64,000 nucleotides of DNA from Xylogone sp. PMI_703 (GCA_021399445.1 JAJTUQ010000002.1:3968001-4032000); one strand, 5' to 3'; shown: positions 1-12,195, counted from the first letter of the stretch. Program-made: numbers and translations. The notes: generated by a model from the letters alone, not told the origin.

Positions 1-864
1 TTCGGTTAATTAGGCAACGAGAAGAAGCTACTGGAGAGAAGGGAGGCAGTGAGCCTGAGTACCGACTTCCCCCTGCAATTGTTGGAGCCTGTCTGGTCCC
101 CGTTGGACTCTTCCTGTTTGCCTGGACGACCTACTCTTCAGTGCATTGGATTGTGCCCATCATTGGATCAACTATTTTTGGCATGGGGTATGTTAAACTT
201 CAGATTTTCGTCATTTTTTCATATTTCGGTCGTCAATACCTTGTACTTCGATCACTGATCCTCATACTGAGCCAAGTGGCTCAGCTCCTTGATTCTCCTG
301 CATCCGAATTGGCCTCAATACTAGAGTGGGCATACCGTCGAGACAAGGTGGAAGGTTTTGATCTTCTTCAGAGGTCTCCATAAGCTTGTCATCTGTAACA
401 GCAGTTGTATTACAAGACTATCGACCATGTAACCTGAACAAGTGGACCATCTCCGATACGAGAGTGCTACCGACTTCTCTGTAACAAAAGCGGCTAATTA
501 TTGAAACGTATAGAAATATTCTCGTGTTCTCCGGCATCTTCACATTTCTTGTCGACGCCTATCCACTGTATGCAGCCAGCTCGCTGGCAGCCAACAGCTT
601 CGCCCGAAGTAGCTTTGGAGGTATGCACTCTCCCATTCCTCTTCCATGATACTACATGATACTATTTATCATTGGTAATAGATGCTGACATGATCAATCA
701 TAGCCGCATTTCCGCTCTTTGGTCTACAAATGTACCATAAACTTGGCGATCAATGGGCCTCAAGTCTACTTGCCTTCTTGACGGTGGCTATGATGCCTTT
801 CCCGTACTTGTTCTTCAAGTATGGCAAGCAACTAAGAGCCAAGAGTCGGTTTGCCTCTGCATGA
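1..864 (+). CDS. MFS transporter, DHA1/polyamine-type, C-terminal part (5' end outside window)
   Basis: Only the last part of a major facilitator permease lies in the window. Three exons can be joined: 1-187, 514-620 and 704-864. They read through a loop and transmembrane segment around [17 protein letters not shown], then the family stretch [22 protein letters not shown], and end in [10 protein letters not shown] and a stop. The motif A/G-A-N-S-x-x-R-S is typical of fungal DHA1 drug/polyamine transporters, whose last two helices and short basic tail are seen here. The first intron (188-513, 326 nt) is several times longer than other introns in the window, while the second (621-703) is ordinary. 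The substrate cannot be told from this fragment. Drug, polyamine or metabolite export is the family expectation. Confidence 0.88.
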
Positions 865-2088
865 TTTCATGATTCGGAAACATTACTTTAATATCTATTT
901 TTGGTCTTTACGATATGTGTATATATGGTGGGCCTGTGCAACAGAAATCTTGCCAGTGTCCAAATGTATTATATCAAGTTGGTTTCAGATTCGGTGGCTC
1001 AGAGCGAGAGATGAAATATAGATGTATATATGTTATCAATGACTGGCGTATGATTTGGAAAGAAAAGTTAGGAATAATATCTTAGTGTTAATAGAAAACA
1101 GTCGAGTTACTAGGTCCCTTTGCTATCTTCTGTGAAGATTTTCTGCCTGAGTAGGCCCGTTCAAATAGGTTCATTCTAAAAGCATGTTGCATCACCATAG
1201 ACTGTAGTATATCCAGCGGCTAGAGTAATAATCTGAATAATATATCTACCTGCCTTAAACGCTCCTGCGAGAGGTCCTACATATCAAGCAATTCGGACAA
1301 GTCTTAGCTGTTGGAACTACAGATGATCTGGAGTAGTATTGGAAGATCTTTCAAAACATGATCCCGCCGTTGCTCCTCTTGATCCAGAAGATACATCGTT
1401 TTCCTGAAGGATTTCGAGGTCCAACACGCTTATAAAGACTGGAAGAGAGAGTATCATGCAGTGAAAATCTACAAATCACAAGATGCTAACTATGAGACCT
1501 TTGCTTTCCTATCTTCGGGGTGGAATAATATAAAGTACAACTCAATCTGGTATTAGAATCTTGGAAATATAATTCTGGATAGACCCAAGATAAATACAAA
1601 GTGAATCCTAAACCTTTTACTCCTAGAAGCCTCTATGCATTCTTCGTTGTAGTTCTATTCTTTCCCTTGTAGTCTCTAAAGCGCCACCGAACGTCGTTAT
1701 TATTGAAATGTACAGAATCATCGAACAAATAAAAATAGTTACCTACAGGAGTATGCTGTTCATGGAGAACCTCAAGCATTCCATACCTAATAATAATGGC
1801 TGTGGATAAACCTTGCCTGATGAGTTGTTGTATAGCGTCGGCAATAAGGAGAGTGAAATATCTCGTTCCTATGTGGTGGTCTTCACAGAAATGAGATCAT
1901 AAGTAGTACCGTCGCTGGGAGACATTGCAATACTCCCCTTCAAGTAAGTGCACGCTTAGTTTTCGTTACTCTTGAATGATTGCTGTCCGGTCTTAGATCT
2001 CTAGCAGTGGCATACTACTAGAAGCTTGAGAGATTTAGATTGATCCCCCGAGGGTTTCTGGCTCCGTTGCACGCAACCAGTGCACTGA
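865..2088. other. Gene-free interval
   Basis: AT-rich sequence with no open frame of 60 codons between about 390 and 2080 on either strand. It includes the 3' flank of the MFS gene. No repeat, RNA gene or known motif was recognised. Confidence 0.5.
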
Positions 2089-3384
2089 TTAGCCATCATT
2101 CAGTTCCGTATCCATTACCAGTCTGTAATTGAATTCGTTATCTCGATGCAGGTCCTGCTTATCACGTGGAGAAAGTAGCAGTTGGAACAGGCGTCTTTGG
2201 AATGTTCTGTATGGTTTGCGTGGGAGTACTATGTGCTTTATCGACATGGTGGAGGACGGCGAAGTTGGAGGTGGAAGGGAGGGAAAATCCAACTTCTGGA
2301 AAAAAGAGGAGGAGACATCCGCGGCGAAGACATGAATGTTTTCTATATCATCAGGGTCCGTGTATAGTACTTGAGCCTAGACACAAGCGCTATCAGTGTG
2401 AAGAAATTTTTAGGAAGTCAAGTGACTATACCAAGAATGTGGATCCATTAGTATCTTCTTGACCTTTCAGCTGGAGAGAATAGCGTTGTCGGTGTGCTAT
2501 GCCTATTAAAAGTGCCACGATATATGGATCATGCAAGGGATTCTCGGGGGTAAGTTTCTTCAAGCCGAGTCGAAACAGGCCTAAAATAGGGTCATTTAAT
2601 GGCCTACCCAGACGTGATCGTAAATATTCGCGGCGTAATTCTCTAATCCGCTCACGATCGGTATATGCAGCGACAGGAGGGATGCGTCCTTTATATTCAC
2701 CCCAGTGGTCTTTATCGACAAGATCTTTGAGATAGAAAGCAACGCATGGAAGAACATTAATATGACGTTGATCGAAGTAGAAATGGAGGTCTTTTCTGTA
2801 AGTATGATTCGGTTAGGGACAAACTAGGGCAGATGAGAAGTGGGCCCTCACAGGATGGTGAATGGACATCCAGCGCTCACAAGAACCTGCACCGTACAGA
2901 ACTGCCGCCAACTCCATTTCTTGCGATCGAAAAGCTTTTGGACAAAACCAGCTCCAGTAATTTTACTGATATCTAGATGGGCAGAGTCGGATTGTGCAGT
3001 GAAGACCTGAGGATTCTCAAAAGAGCATTGTAGGAGCGAGAGATGGAGGGAAGTCCATTGTATGGGATTAACAAGAACGCGTTCCCGACAGTTGAGTCGA
3101 GCCAGCTGGTATATAGACAAGTTTTCGGGAAATGGATGGGGTGGGGATGGCGATGTTGCCTCCATCAAGAGCAGCAATACTAGAACATGTTGGGATTGAA
3201 TGAATTGAGCCACGCGATGAGGTTGATAGCTGGTGTGGATTAAGCTTTGGCCACCGCCAGGGGAGTGCCTCGCGAGCCTCGGAACCCACCATGGGTGTAC
3301 CGTATTGTTACCTACCGTGTGCCTGCTTAGCCGATAAACGACAACTCGGTTCGTAGCCACAAAAGAGGTAGACGCGAAGCTCAT
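2089..3384 (-). CDS. Conserved fungal hypothetical protein, possibly frameshifted
   Basis: Reading right to left, exon 1 (3384 to 2852) ends in WSWRQFCTVQVLVSAGCPFTIL. A canonical intron (2851-2796) leads to exon 2, starting at 2795, with KDLHFYFDQRH and DPILGLFRLGL followed by DPYIVALLIGIAHRQR. A further segment (about 2380 to 2089) reads YTDPDDIENIHVFAADV then IVLPRKPYRTFQRRLF. Order and wording match a widespread but unnamed fungal protein family (W-x-QFC..CPFTI..DPYIVALL..YTA-x-V..PY-TF-x-RL). No function is known. I could not find an in-phase splice pair joining exon 2 to the last segment: the available donor is in phase 2, while the acceptor before AQVLYTD needs phase 0. Either the gene has suffered an indel or the junction is non-canonical. 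The start is the first ATG in the frame (MSFASTSF). Confidence 0.6.
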
Positions 3385-3889
3385 GATCAATGGTAATACT
3401 GATACTAATTGCGACGAATTACTTTCATATATTCATTGTGTCCTCCATTTTCTGAGAAACTGAATCGGTTTCTCGGAATACCACGATCCTCGTATAGGAG
3501 GTCAAATTCCCCGAAAGAGAATAGAGAAAGTCAAGATGGAACCAAAACGTGCCACCTGATATTACAACCAATTCTATTGTTCCTTTCTGCTCTAGGCTCT
3601 AATACGACGCCTCATGTTGGAAATTCCGAACGCATACCACCTGCAGGCTTTGATATAACAGTTTTTGAGTCATAGTTCGTGCCCTATCCTAACAGAGTTT
3701 CATGCATGTTGGTGTTGGGCACACCAACAGTTATAACAAATCTGCCCAACAGATCGTACAACGCTAGTACAGCTACAAAAATATTTCTACTACTACTCTG
3801 CAATAATCAGAGCTCAGAATTGCAGTTATGCACCGGTGTTGTAAAGAGACACTCCGAGGCCCCAGATTTTGCTCTAATCTACCTCAATT
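3385..3889. other. Divergent intergenic region
   Basis: About 500 nt between two divergent genes. Short open frames here have no coding character. It presumably holds both promoters, but no specific element was recognised. Confidence 0.4.
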
Positions 3890-5156
3890 ATGGCATACTA
3901 CAACACTATTAAAAGCCCAAATGGTTTCATGAAGGCTGCATCGTCCCGAAAAGCAGTGAGTTTTGCAATGCTGCAACAATCAAGGGACTGGGAAGGCGGC
4001 GTCAGTCGATGGAGCGTCGATCACCTATTCGCGTGTAGGGTTATTTGCAAGCAGCCTAGCAACATACTCCCTCTTCTAGCCCACAGAATCGAATCCAAAA
4101 GTGAAGTCGGGATCCATAGCTGTATTGACAATCTGATACAGGGCCCAAGAGAGGAGCTGAGAACCCTTAAGAAGATGTCAGAGCTTCAAATCGTTCGTGC
4201 CTATGAGCTCGAGAGCCTTGGATACGTCTGGGCAGCACTAGCGCCATTAATTGAGCCAGAAAGCGAATCTACCATGGCTTCTGAAAGACCAGTGCGGAAA
4301 CGTACCCAGACAGACCGGGGAGAATACGTTCCATCTGAAGGATTCCAAATTAGTAGCAGCCCATTAGATCGACCTAACACAGCTTCTTCAGTGCCCTCGA
4401 GTGTTGGGTATATAGAAAAGTCATCGGCTCCACTGATGGAAGAATTTACTATCCGATTTTTAAGCTGCCTTTTAAGATGCGTGCTCAACTATGCCCAGCC
4501 AGTAGATAAGACATTGCCCTTCATTCAGTATCGTGATCAGAGGCTGGTATATGTAGATGAGGGGGATGAAGCAGAAAAAAGCGGCGGTTTGAGGCTATAG
4601 ACGACGGTGGAGTCCAACTCATATATCCAGACCGAAACCCACAACTAGTAATATTAGAAGCTAAGCGCAACTTCCAAGAAATTATTGGAGGTAGCCCAAC
4701 AGTCTCCGACGAGCTTCTTGCACAGGTTGTTGGAGAAGCACTTGCCTTAAAGCTTTCCGAAAACGAAAGCGTTTCTCAAGATGAGTGTGTTGATACTTTT
4801 AATTTTAGTTCCTTCCACTACCCTTTCTCATCTGGCCATCCCTCTTTTAACATTGTTCTGGTATAATTTCCATAGTTGCTGTGAAGCATTACATCAAAAT
4901 TTTCCACCTGTGCATCACAGACATCTTTATCGACCAGTTCAGGACGCTTGTACCTACGGAGCGCTCTGATGAGGACACGTATCTCAATATCAACTCGACT
5001 GGATGGTTTGACGTGAGTGGGCAAACTGGACGCAAGTATCTCGTGCGTCACCTTTTAGCTCTCATAGACTGGGCGGATAACATAGGTGCTGCGGATGTAG
5101 GCACAGAGGTTTTAGAGGACTTAGAAAATCCTCTGAGAATGGAACTGGATGAGTAA
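3890..5156 (+). pseudogene. PD-(D/E)XK nuclease-like conserved fungal protein, frameshifted
   Basis: The first part (3890-4600) reads WSVDHLFACRVICKQPSNIL, QIVRAYELESLGYVWAALAPLIEPE and a charged linker, then FLSCLLRCVLNYAQPVD. The homologous reading jumps frame near the A6 run at about 4576-4581 and continues as RRFEAIDDGGVQL then LVILEAKRNF and SDELLAQVVGEALALKL. After an intron (about 4872-4888) it ends NINSTGWFDV..GRKYLVRHLLALIDWAD and a stop at 5156. The D-x(n)-E-A-K arrangement (IDDGG...ILEAKR) resembles the active site of PD-(D/E)XK nuclease-like proteins, several of which are fungal families of unknown role. Nuclease activity is inference. The single-base shift in a homopolymer could be a real disabling mutation, an assembly error or an unseen intron. 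The start ATG is uncertain. Confidence 0.6.
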
Positions 5157-5571
5157 TGCTGGCCTTGAGAAAACTTCAATGGTTCAAAGTCTGCAGTCGA
5201 TTAAGTACAGGGTACCCTACACTCATTACCGTATCATATCTCGGCTAATAAACCTACGGGATATGGATCCGTAAAATCAGTGCAAATGGTGCCCACGGAT
5301 TAGATTGGGGTATACAAATGACCTGTGATTTGGGAATGTAATACTGTAGACTGTCACATCATTTTCGATAGGAGTTTGAGGGCTGGGTGGAAAGTAAAGA
5401 CAAGGTATAGGGTGGAATGGATTCACTGTCTTTTGTTATCAGGCATTTGACTGAACATGTTTCTCAAAGCTTGATCAGAAGTGTAGCATGGACTTTTTTT
5501 TTTAGCAGCTATGCTTCTTATCATAGTCAGATCACGGATAATCTTGAATTGAAATTTTGACTGGACCCTGA
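5157..5571. other. Convergent 3' intergenic region
   Basis: About 415 nt between two convergent genes, including a T8 run near 5498. Nothing beyond expected 3' untranslated sequence was seen. Confidence 0.4.
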
Positions 5572-7156
5572 TTAAGAAGTCTGCTCTCCAGGCACTCCTC
5601 TCCATGGGTCTGATGACATTTCCTGGCCTTTTTCTGATTTCCAAAAACTGCCGTGAGGATACTCAAATTTTTCAAACTCTTCCTCTTTTACGTCACAAGA
5701 GTAACCTGGCTTAGTGGGAGTAATGTGATATCCATCAGGGCTGATTTCAGCAGGAGCCACAAATGCACTGTGGAGATGATCTGTATACTCTAAGATGCTT
5801 TGCTTTCCAGAAATGGCGACAAAGTCAATAGTACTAATATGGGAACAAAGCTCAACCATACCGGCGCCACTGTATAAACCAATATTATTAGTTCGCCCAG
5901 TGGCTATAAGGCTAATGCTGACTTACCCCGAGTGAGGAACAACAGGAACGTTGAACTTAGCGCTCATTAATAGCACGCTGAGAATCTCATTCACTCCTGC
6001 CAGTCGGCACGCATCAAGCTGTACAGCATCCAGTGCTTCGGCTTGAAGTAGCTGCTTGAACATGACTCGATTATTAACGTGCTCTCCCGTTGCAACTCCA
6101 ATGCCATATGGTTTGAGAGCTTTACGGATTTTTGCGTGACCTAACACATCATCTGGAGAAGTTGGCTCTTCGATGAACCTTAGAAAGAATCGGTAAGTAT
6201 ACTAGGTAAGATATAAGATTATAGCTATGCTTACCATAACTTGAAATCAGCCAATTCTTTCATGTATTCAATCGCTTCGTCTACATCCCAAAGCTGATTG
6301 ACGTCGACCATAAGAACTGCATCTTCTCCAGCGGTCTCGCGAACGAAGCCTAGGCGCTTGCGATCAGCTTCAAGGCCTAAACCGGCTTTCAGCTTAAAGT
6401 GTTTGAATCCCTGTTTGCGTGCTTGAAGTAAGAGCCTTTGAACCTGCATTACCAATTACTGACTTAGACCGTCAAGATGCTTACAATGTCTCACCTCTTG
6501 ATCGGAATTACCTAACCAGCCTGCAGATGTATTATATGCTGGAACCGCCTTATTTTCCGAGGCTAATCTAATTCGTTCTCCTTTGCTCTTTTCCTGCTCT
6601 CTTAGAATTTCTAGCGCTTGATCTGGCGTTAAAACATCCGAAAGATATCTGAAGTCAATGCATCTTACAAGTTCCTCTGGCGAAAAGTCACACACTAGTT
6701 TCCAGAGTGGCTTTCCTTCCTTTTTAGCCCAGAGATCCCAGATTGCATTTAAGATGGCGCAGTTCGCAAGTTGGAGAACACCTCGCTCAGGAGACATAAA
6801 TCGAATCTGTCCGGATCCCAATTTGCGTTGTGTTTGGCCCATGTTAGAAGTCAGTGCAGAGAGCTTCTTACCAACGAACCGTAGTGCTAAAGATCGGATA
6901 GCCGTACATAGGACCCTGAGCGCATGTTTAGAGATATAAGTTGACTACGACGTGATGAATGAAAAGCCCACTCGTTTCCTTGTCCATTTGAAAATGACCA
7001 ACCAGTCCCAGTTATGCCAATATCCGTGTGGTATTGTATATATCCAAATGCATTTTCTCCAGCTAGGTTCATGGGGTCTGAACCGATGTTCTCTAACGAC
7101 GTAGGCCATCTGAGGTCACGCACGGTAAAGGAGGTGATGGTAGGATCAGCCGTCAT
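5572..7156 (-). CDS. Sugar-acid dehydratase, L-fuconate/L-galactonate/L-rhamnonate dehydratase family
   Basis: Five exons (7156-6949, 6886-6495, 6443-6235, 6178-5927, 5869-5572) give 452 aa. The first donor is the least certain. The protein is a mandelate racemase/enolase-superfamily dehydratase closest in wording to the fuconate dehydratase group: [12 protein letters not shown] at the N terminus, [36 protein letters not shown]. Catalytic pieces are all present: KLK (Lys217, Lys219), Mg ligands Asp247 (MVDVNQ), Glu273/274 (IEEPTSPDD) and Glu302 (ATGEH), and general acid/base His351 (VPHSGG). The family removes water from an aldonic acid to give a 2-keto-3-deoxy acid. The true substrate (L-galactonate, L-rhamnonate or L-fuconate) cannot be read from sequence. 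It is divergent from the aldolase that would cleave its product, 343 bp away, suggesting co-regulation. The gene looks functional. Confidence 0.9.
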
Positions 7157-7283
7157 TTTTGCTTAGCCACAATTAGCCAATTAATTGAATGCGTGTATTA
7201 GTTATGTCACAAATCGCACTCCAAATCTGGAGCTGCTTATCATAGATTTCAAGGTATGTTCACACCCACGGTTCGGAAAGGTG

Positions 7284-7302
7284 CTCGGGAATTCGTTCCG
7301 AG
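7284..7302. promoter_or_regulatory. Candidate Zn2Cys6 site in bidirectional promoter
   Basis: CTCGGGAATTCGTTCCGAG is an imperfect inverted repeat (CTCGG..CCGAG; CGG-N9-CCG), lying midway between the divergent dehydratase and aldolase starts. An extra CGGAA half-site is at 7274-7278. Inverted CGG triplets are the classic target of Zn2Cys6 dimers, and one such regulator is the next gene. The link is inference. Confidence 0.45.
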
Positions 7303-7499
7303 GGTGGAACCAAGACCCAGTTGAACGAATTAGCAGGAGCAAGTGGCTACCATAGGAGAGGATTTTATTTTCTATGAATGTCTATTGTAAGCCAAATAAT
7401 TTCCAGGTAGGCCATTTCTTTGAGAAATCCATAAGCGCCTTATCTTGAGGCTGAGCCTAAGAGACGCACTCTCAAGGGTTACATCGAATAATTTCTAAC

Positions 7500-8862
7500 A
7501 TGACTGCTAAAGCGTGTAGACTTCAACCTGGAGTGTACGCTCCCATACTTACTCCATTTTCGAAGTCCGACACGGAAGAAATTAATTACCCTGCGTTCGA
7601 GGCAGCTGTGTCTCGACTTGCAGAGGCTGGTGTTGGACTTGTGGTTAGCGGTACTTTGGGAGAAGGACCTCTGCTCACAAGGGAAGAGAAAAAGACACTG
7701 GTACAAACTGCGAAGAAAGTGCTTGAAGAACGGAGACTTGATGGGAAGATCCCAATTATAGCTGGTATTGGGGGTGGTAGTGTTAAAGAGACTATAGCAA
7801 GTGCAGTAGACGCTGCTGATGCTGGCGCTGATGCAGTGTAGGCGTTTCTCAAAGAATTTACAAAAACACTGCTGATAAAGTAGACTGGTGGTTCCAACAT
7901 CATATTATGCCTTCGTAATGGGCAAAAATAGGGAAGCTCTCAGTACTTTTTTCAAGACCATTGCGGATAGGAGTCCCATACCTGTGTTACTCTATAATGT
8001 AGGCCGTCGTCCTTTATCTATCGAACCTGAGGTTGACTTGACTATTTGCAGATACCGTTTGCCACGGGTGGTATTGATCTCGATGCGGACTTTTTAATAG
8101 ACATCTCGTAAGTATCTTCCTAGGCATAGGTAAACTAGAAAACATCAATTAATAATTGCTCAGAGAACATCAAAACATTGCGTTTGTTGCCTCCGATTTT
8201 CTAACAAGCGAGCAACTAACAGCATTTAACAGCGGCGTGAAACTCACTTGCTATAATATTTCTAAAGGTCATAGAGTAGCATTGCACGTTAACTCACCAG
8301 AATATAAGAAAAGGCATCCCTTACCGTTTCTGGTTCTCCCTGGTGGATCAGATTACATGCTATCAGGGCTCGTATCGCGGCAGCATGGCTGCGTTGGTGG
8401 CCCGTTAGTCTATTTACAGTTCCTGAAAATAATTCGGATGCTGATTCAAACATAGTGCCAACCTCTATCCAAAAGTGTGCATGAGGTTGTTCACTACAGC
8501 TACGAGGGCTTTAGAAACTGGGGACATGGCATTGTGAATGAAGCAACGTCCCTGAAATATCAGAGCTAACGTAATTCAACAGATTCAGAGAAGCTCAAGA
8601 GCTGCAGGATATTCTGACCGAGGCAGACTCAGTCATAAACAGAGTAGTAAGTTTCCTTCTCAATTGGTGTAGTCCGGACACTAAGAAAAGAAAGGGGTTC
8701 CTCGGTATTAAGACTGCTATAGATATTCATGTCACTCCAGATGCTGATGTGGAATACTTGGGAGGAGCTTTTAGAGCACCTTTATATGCTGCTAGTAATT
8801 CCATTGTCCAAGATGTGACCCATAATCTTAAGAGGATTTTTGAATTAGAAAACTCTCTGTAG
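7500..8862 (+). CDS. 2-keto-3-deoxy sugar acid aldolase, DHDPS/NAL family
   Basis: Seven exons (7500-7837, 7884-7998, 8052-8107, 8164-8181, 8233-8403, 8456-8533, 8583-8862) sum to 1056 nt, encoding 351 aa. The protein is a class I aldolase of the dihydrodipicolinate synthase family: GVYAPILTPF at the N terminus, substrate loop SGTLGEG (51-56), catalytic Tyr150 (PVLLYN), Schiff-base Lys179 (AGVKLTC) and GGSDYMLSGL. Fungal members such as LGA1/GaaC and LRA4 split 2-keto-3-deoxy-L-galactonate or -rhamnonate into pyruvate and glyceraldehyde or lactaldehyde. Pairing with the divergent dehydratase supports that role, but the sugar is not resolved. Exon 4 is only 18 nt and is needed for the Asn-Ile-Ala-Gly-Val-Lys reading. 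The start ATG has the expected family N terminus. All key residues are intact. Confidence 0.88.
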
Positions 8863-9441
8863 CCGTTACAAAATCAAACATTGGGTTTGGTCTTATAGCT
8901 CGCTCGCCGATTCTCTTTAGAAAATGCGGCGTGCTTTATTGACTGCAAATAAATTGACTATTCAATCAATATGATCTGATTACATCCCGCCTTTGTATAT
9001 TCAATCACTTGACCCTTATTCAGATGCCTCATTCCCTTGCAACATCTGAATCATAGCGGCTTTATGATTTGAGCTAGCAATTAACTCACATATCGGAATG
9101 ATGTAGGTAAAGTCGACGTATATTTTCAGAATGTACTTTGTATAGTCGTATGAGTTGTATGATCATTGTCCGGGAACAGGCACGCTAGATCCACTGATTT
9201 GCGGGGGTGGCTCAATATTGCAAATTGCTAACTTACTGATTAGCTCTTCCCCTGCTTTGTCTATTTACCATGCAGGACCCGGCGAGCTAACCCACCTTCT
9301 CAAGATTATTTCCCCGCAAAACACTGCATTTCAGCTTTTCCAATCACTAGCATTGCGGGAACCTAAGAGATTTCAACTTTCCTACTCTACTCTATGTCAG
9401 TTAACCAGACTACAACCGTCGGCATTGCGGAGAGACCCATC
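8863..9441. other. Upstream region of the Zn2Cys6 regulator
   Basis: About 580 nt of 3' flank of the aldolase and promoter of the regulator. It contains one CGGAA at 9094-9098 and a CGGGAA near 9172, half-sites like those in the neighbouring cluster promoters, so autoregulation is possible. No other element was recognised. Confidence 0.35.
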
Positions 9442-11826
9442 ATGGGCTCAAGACGGCTGCGGGCAAAATACGTACCAAAGGCATGGTAAGCAGCACTTAA
9501 ATCTATCTGATTATTGTAGTTATCCCTAACACAGGTGATGGAGTGACCAATGCCGGCAGCGTAAATTAAAGGTTTGAATAGTCGCTCTGCACGTTGTGTC
9601 GTCTTCCACATCTCTAATACTAAGATACATAGTGTTCAGGGACAAATCCATGTGAACGATGCAGTCGACGGAATCAACGATGTTGCTTCTCCGAAATTGT
9701 AGCAATAGATGTCCCGCGCCGCCCAAGCCGTGGTACTAACGAATGCATTTCTATGCCTACCTCACTTACGAGCCCACGTCTAGTGACCAACGATAATTCC
9801 CAAACGGTAGAGGCTCGACTAGAGAGGTTGGAAAAGTCCATGGAGATCGTGGTTTCCCAATTACCGGGTAACCAAGAGAGGTTCAGTGTCGAGCCAGCCC
9901 AGGTGAACGTGGACACCAGAGACTTTCAGGGTGAGTAACCAGAACTATCAGCAGAGCTGTTGTCTAACTAATTGTGGATGATAGGTGACACCAGCTTTCA
10001 AGCACCTATTGAAGAATTCAACGCAAATCTTGCGCCAGTCAAGCTTCAGCTTGGCATATCAAACCAAAGAAGTAGCTCATCTCCAAAGTCCTCAGATGAG
10101 ATGCGCAACGCTTCCGCAACTAGCCCTTCCGGTTCGACGTCCGATCCATTATCAAGTATACGAGTGGGTCGCAGTAATATGCCGTTTCCAAATCAGACGG
10201 AATACGCCACGTACATAGAGTTCTTTTTCGACGATATCAACCCATGTCATCCATGTACAAATGAAGCTGATTTTAGAAGGAGAAGTGAGAGGCTTCTTGC
10301 AAGTAGTTCTGTAGATCCTAGTGAGGTATGCTTTTTAGCACTGAATTACATAGTATTTGCTTGCGCAGATGTTCTACTCGGTGTATCTACCACAACGAAG
10401 CACAGTACGCCTCCTGGGTGGCACTGGTTCTTAGCAGCGAACGACTTGGTTGGTAAGAGAAAAGTGAGTGGGCAAGGTGATCTCAGCCTAATTCAGTTCC
10501 TAGTATATGAAGTAAGTTTATTCTCTTTCCACATTTCCGCATACAGCACAGCTCTAATCCTGCAGGCATTTTATCTCGTACATACAGACATGCCAAATGC
10601 AGCATACAATGTTGCTGGTCTTGCTTGTCGGGCCACCTTCCAGTTCGGTTTGCATCAACAGTCTTACTGGGGCACTAACTGTAGCCCCTATACGGCTCAC
10701 ATGCGCCAACGACTTTTCTGGACGGTCTACTTTCTCGATCGGCGAATATCCTTGAGTTGCGGAAGGCCATACGGAATTCGAGACTCAGACATCGATCTGG
10801 ACGAGCCTGAATGGATGAACGACAAGGTACAATTTTCAGCTCTTTATTCCGTCCATTGAGAGCTGACCTTAGGGCTGTCAGGAGGTACTCCCCGACCAAC
10901 CACTACCGCTACCATGCCATGACAGCTCCTTTAACATGTATCTTTCATGCATGATTATCTTTGCAAAGTTTGCTGGAGAAATTTGGGATCAAGTATTCTC
11001 TGCACGGGCATCTAAGATATCAAATAACGGAGAGACATTGGCGATGCTTGACGCAAGGATCAAACACTGGTCAGATACGGTATTACCAAATATACCCTTA
11101 TTACCAAAGAACAAGACAACAACCAAACGGCATCTACGACAACAGCTGCTCGTTCACACAGTAAGTTGTTTCTTTGCATACAAGATTGTGTCTAACGGAA
11201 ACTTAATCATGCAGAGAATCAGTCATCTTCGTTTACTTCTACGACGCCGCATGATGATATCACTTAAGTACGATGCTAATACCGGGCAACTGTGTGGAGA
11301 TCTTGCGATTGAAGTTATACATCAGATCAAAGCACATAGCCTTGAAGTTAAGCAGCCAAGTTCATTCCGCTTTCATATGGCCACTTCACTGGGGAGTGCC
11401 GTTCTTATCCTAGCAACCCTGCTTGGTCGGCAACTTTCCGATATCGGTCTTCAAGATAAGATATCTGAATATACAGAAAACTTTCGGGATGGGGTGTCGA
11501 TGCTCCACGATCTAGCGGCGTATCTGCAGGCAGCTCGTCGCATCGCAGATGACCTGGAGGACATCATTCAGGTCATCCTCTCGATAATTAACCAACAACC
11601 TATCACACCACAAATAGATAGTTTAGCCTTCGCTCCTACTGATATTGACAGCCTTTTCCCGTATGGAGCTATTGATTTTGCCCAGCAAGCTGGATTCCCA
11701 GGACAGTTTGATTCCAACCCCGATTTTGAACCTGGATTATTTAGTGGTGATGTTGAACACGCCTTCGATCCATGGGTGGGTGGACTTCAGCCCCCAGATA
11801 ACTGTTATGGAGTTCCATGGATTTAG
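9442..11826 (+). CDS. Zn2Cys6 fungal transcription factor, probable cluster regulator
   Basis: Seven exons (9442-9485, 9544-9571, 9633-9930, 9985-10511, 10566-10826, 10882-11160, 11215-11826) give 682 aa. The binuclear zinc cluster is assembled from the first three exons: ACDQCRQRKLKC then SGTNPCERCSRRNQRC, with Cys at 15, 18, 25, 31, 34 and 41 (C-x2-C-x6-C-x5-C-x2-C-x6-C). A short coiled-coil-like dimerisation stretch follows (VEARLERLEKSME). The middle is a fungal-trans domain (YIEFFFDDINPCHP; ARATFQFGLH-like ACRATFQFGLHQQ; MRQRLFWTVYFLDRRISLSCGRPYGI). The C terminus is acidic/aromatic (FDSNPDFEPGLFSGD), as in activation regions. It sits between the aldolase and the dioxygenase/permease pair, so it is the likely pathway-specific activator. 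That role is inferred from position. Confidence 0.9.
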
Positions 11827-12195
11827 TTATTAAGCTCATGAGTTCAGGGTTATCAACTAGCTTAGTTACCTCGGCATAGTGTAAGATTTGAGAATATCAT
11901 TTGGATGGTGAATCTGTAATTAGACTGGAATAACTTGGTGTGCTTATACGTATCGATGTGAAATTAGATACAACTATAAATGCCTATGACATAAGTTAGA
12001 GAGTATACCGGAATAAACTATCTTCTAGATTAGCCTTTAAGCTTCAAGGAAAAATGTGTGAGATATTTTGGCTAATAATATGAATACTGGCGGGGGTATG
12101 TCATAATAAACCGGAAAACTTCAAAAATATACGATGCACAAGTTTAAATGCAACTTAGTATGACATAGCAGGCAGTACAATGGTTGGAGGTCGAA
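11827..12195. other. Convergent 3' intergenic region
   Basis: About 370 AT-rich nt between the convergent regulator and dioxygenase genes. No feature beyond 3' flanks was seen. Confidence 0.4.

Noticed and set aside
8647..8685. Possible 39-nt intron in the aldolase
   Set aside because: Shorter than any other intron here. The sequence is open in frame without splicing, so it was kept as coding.
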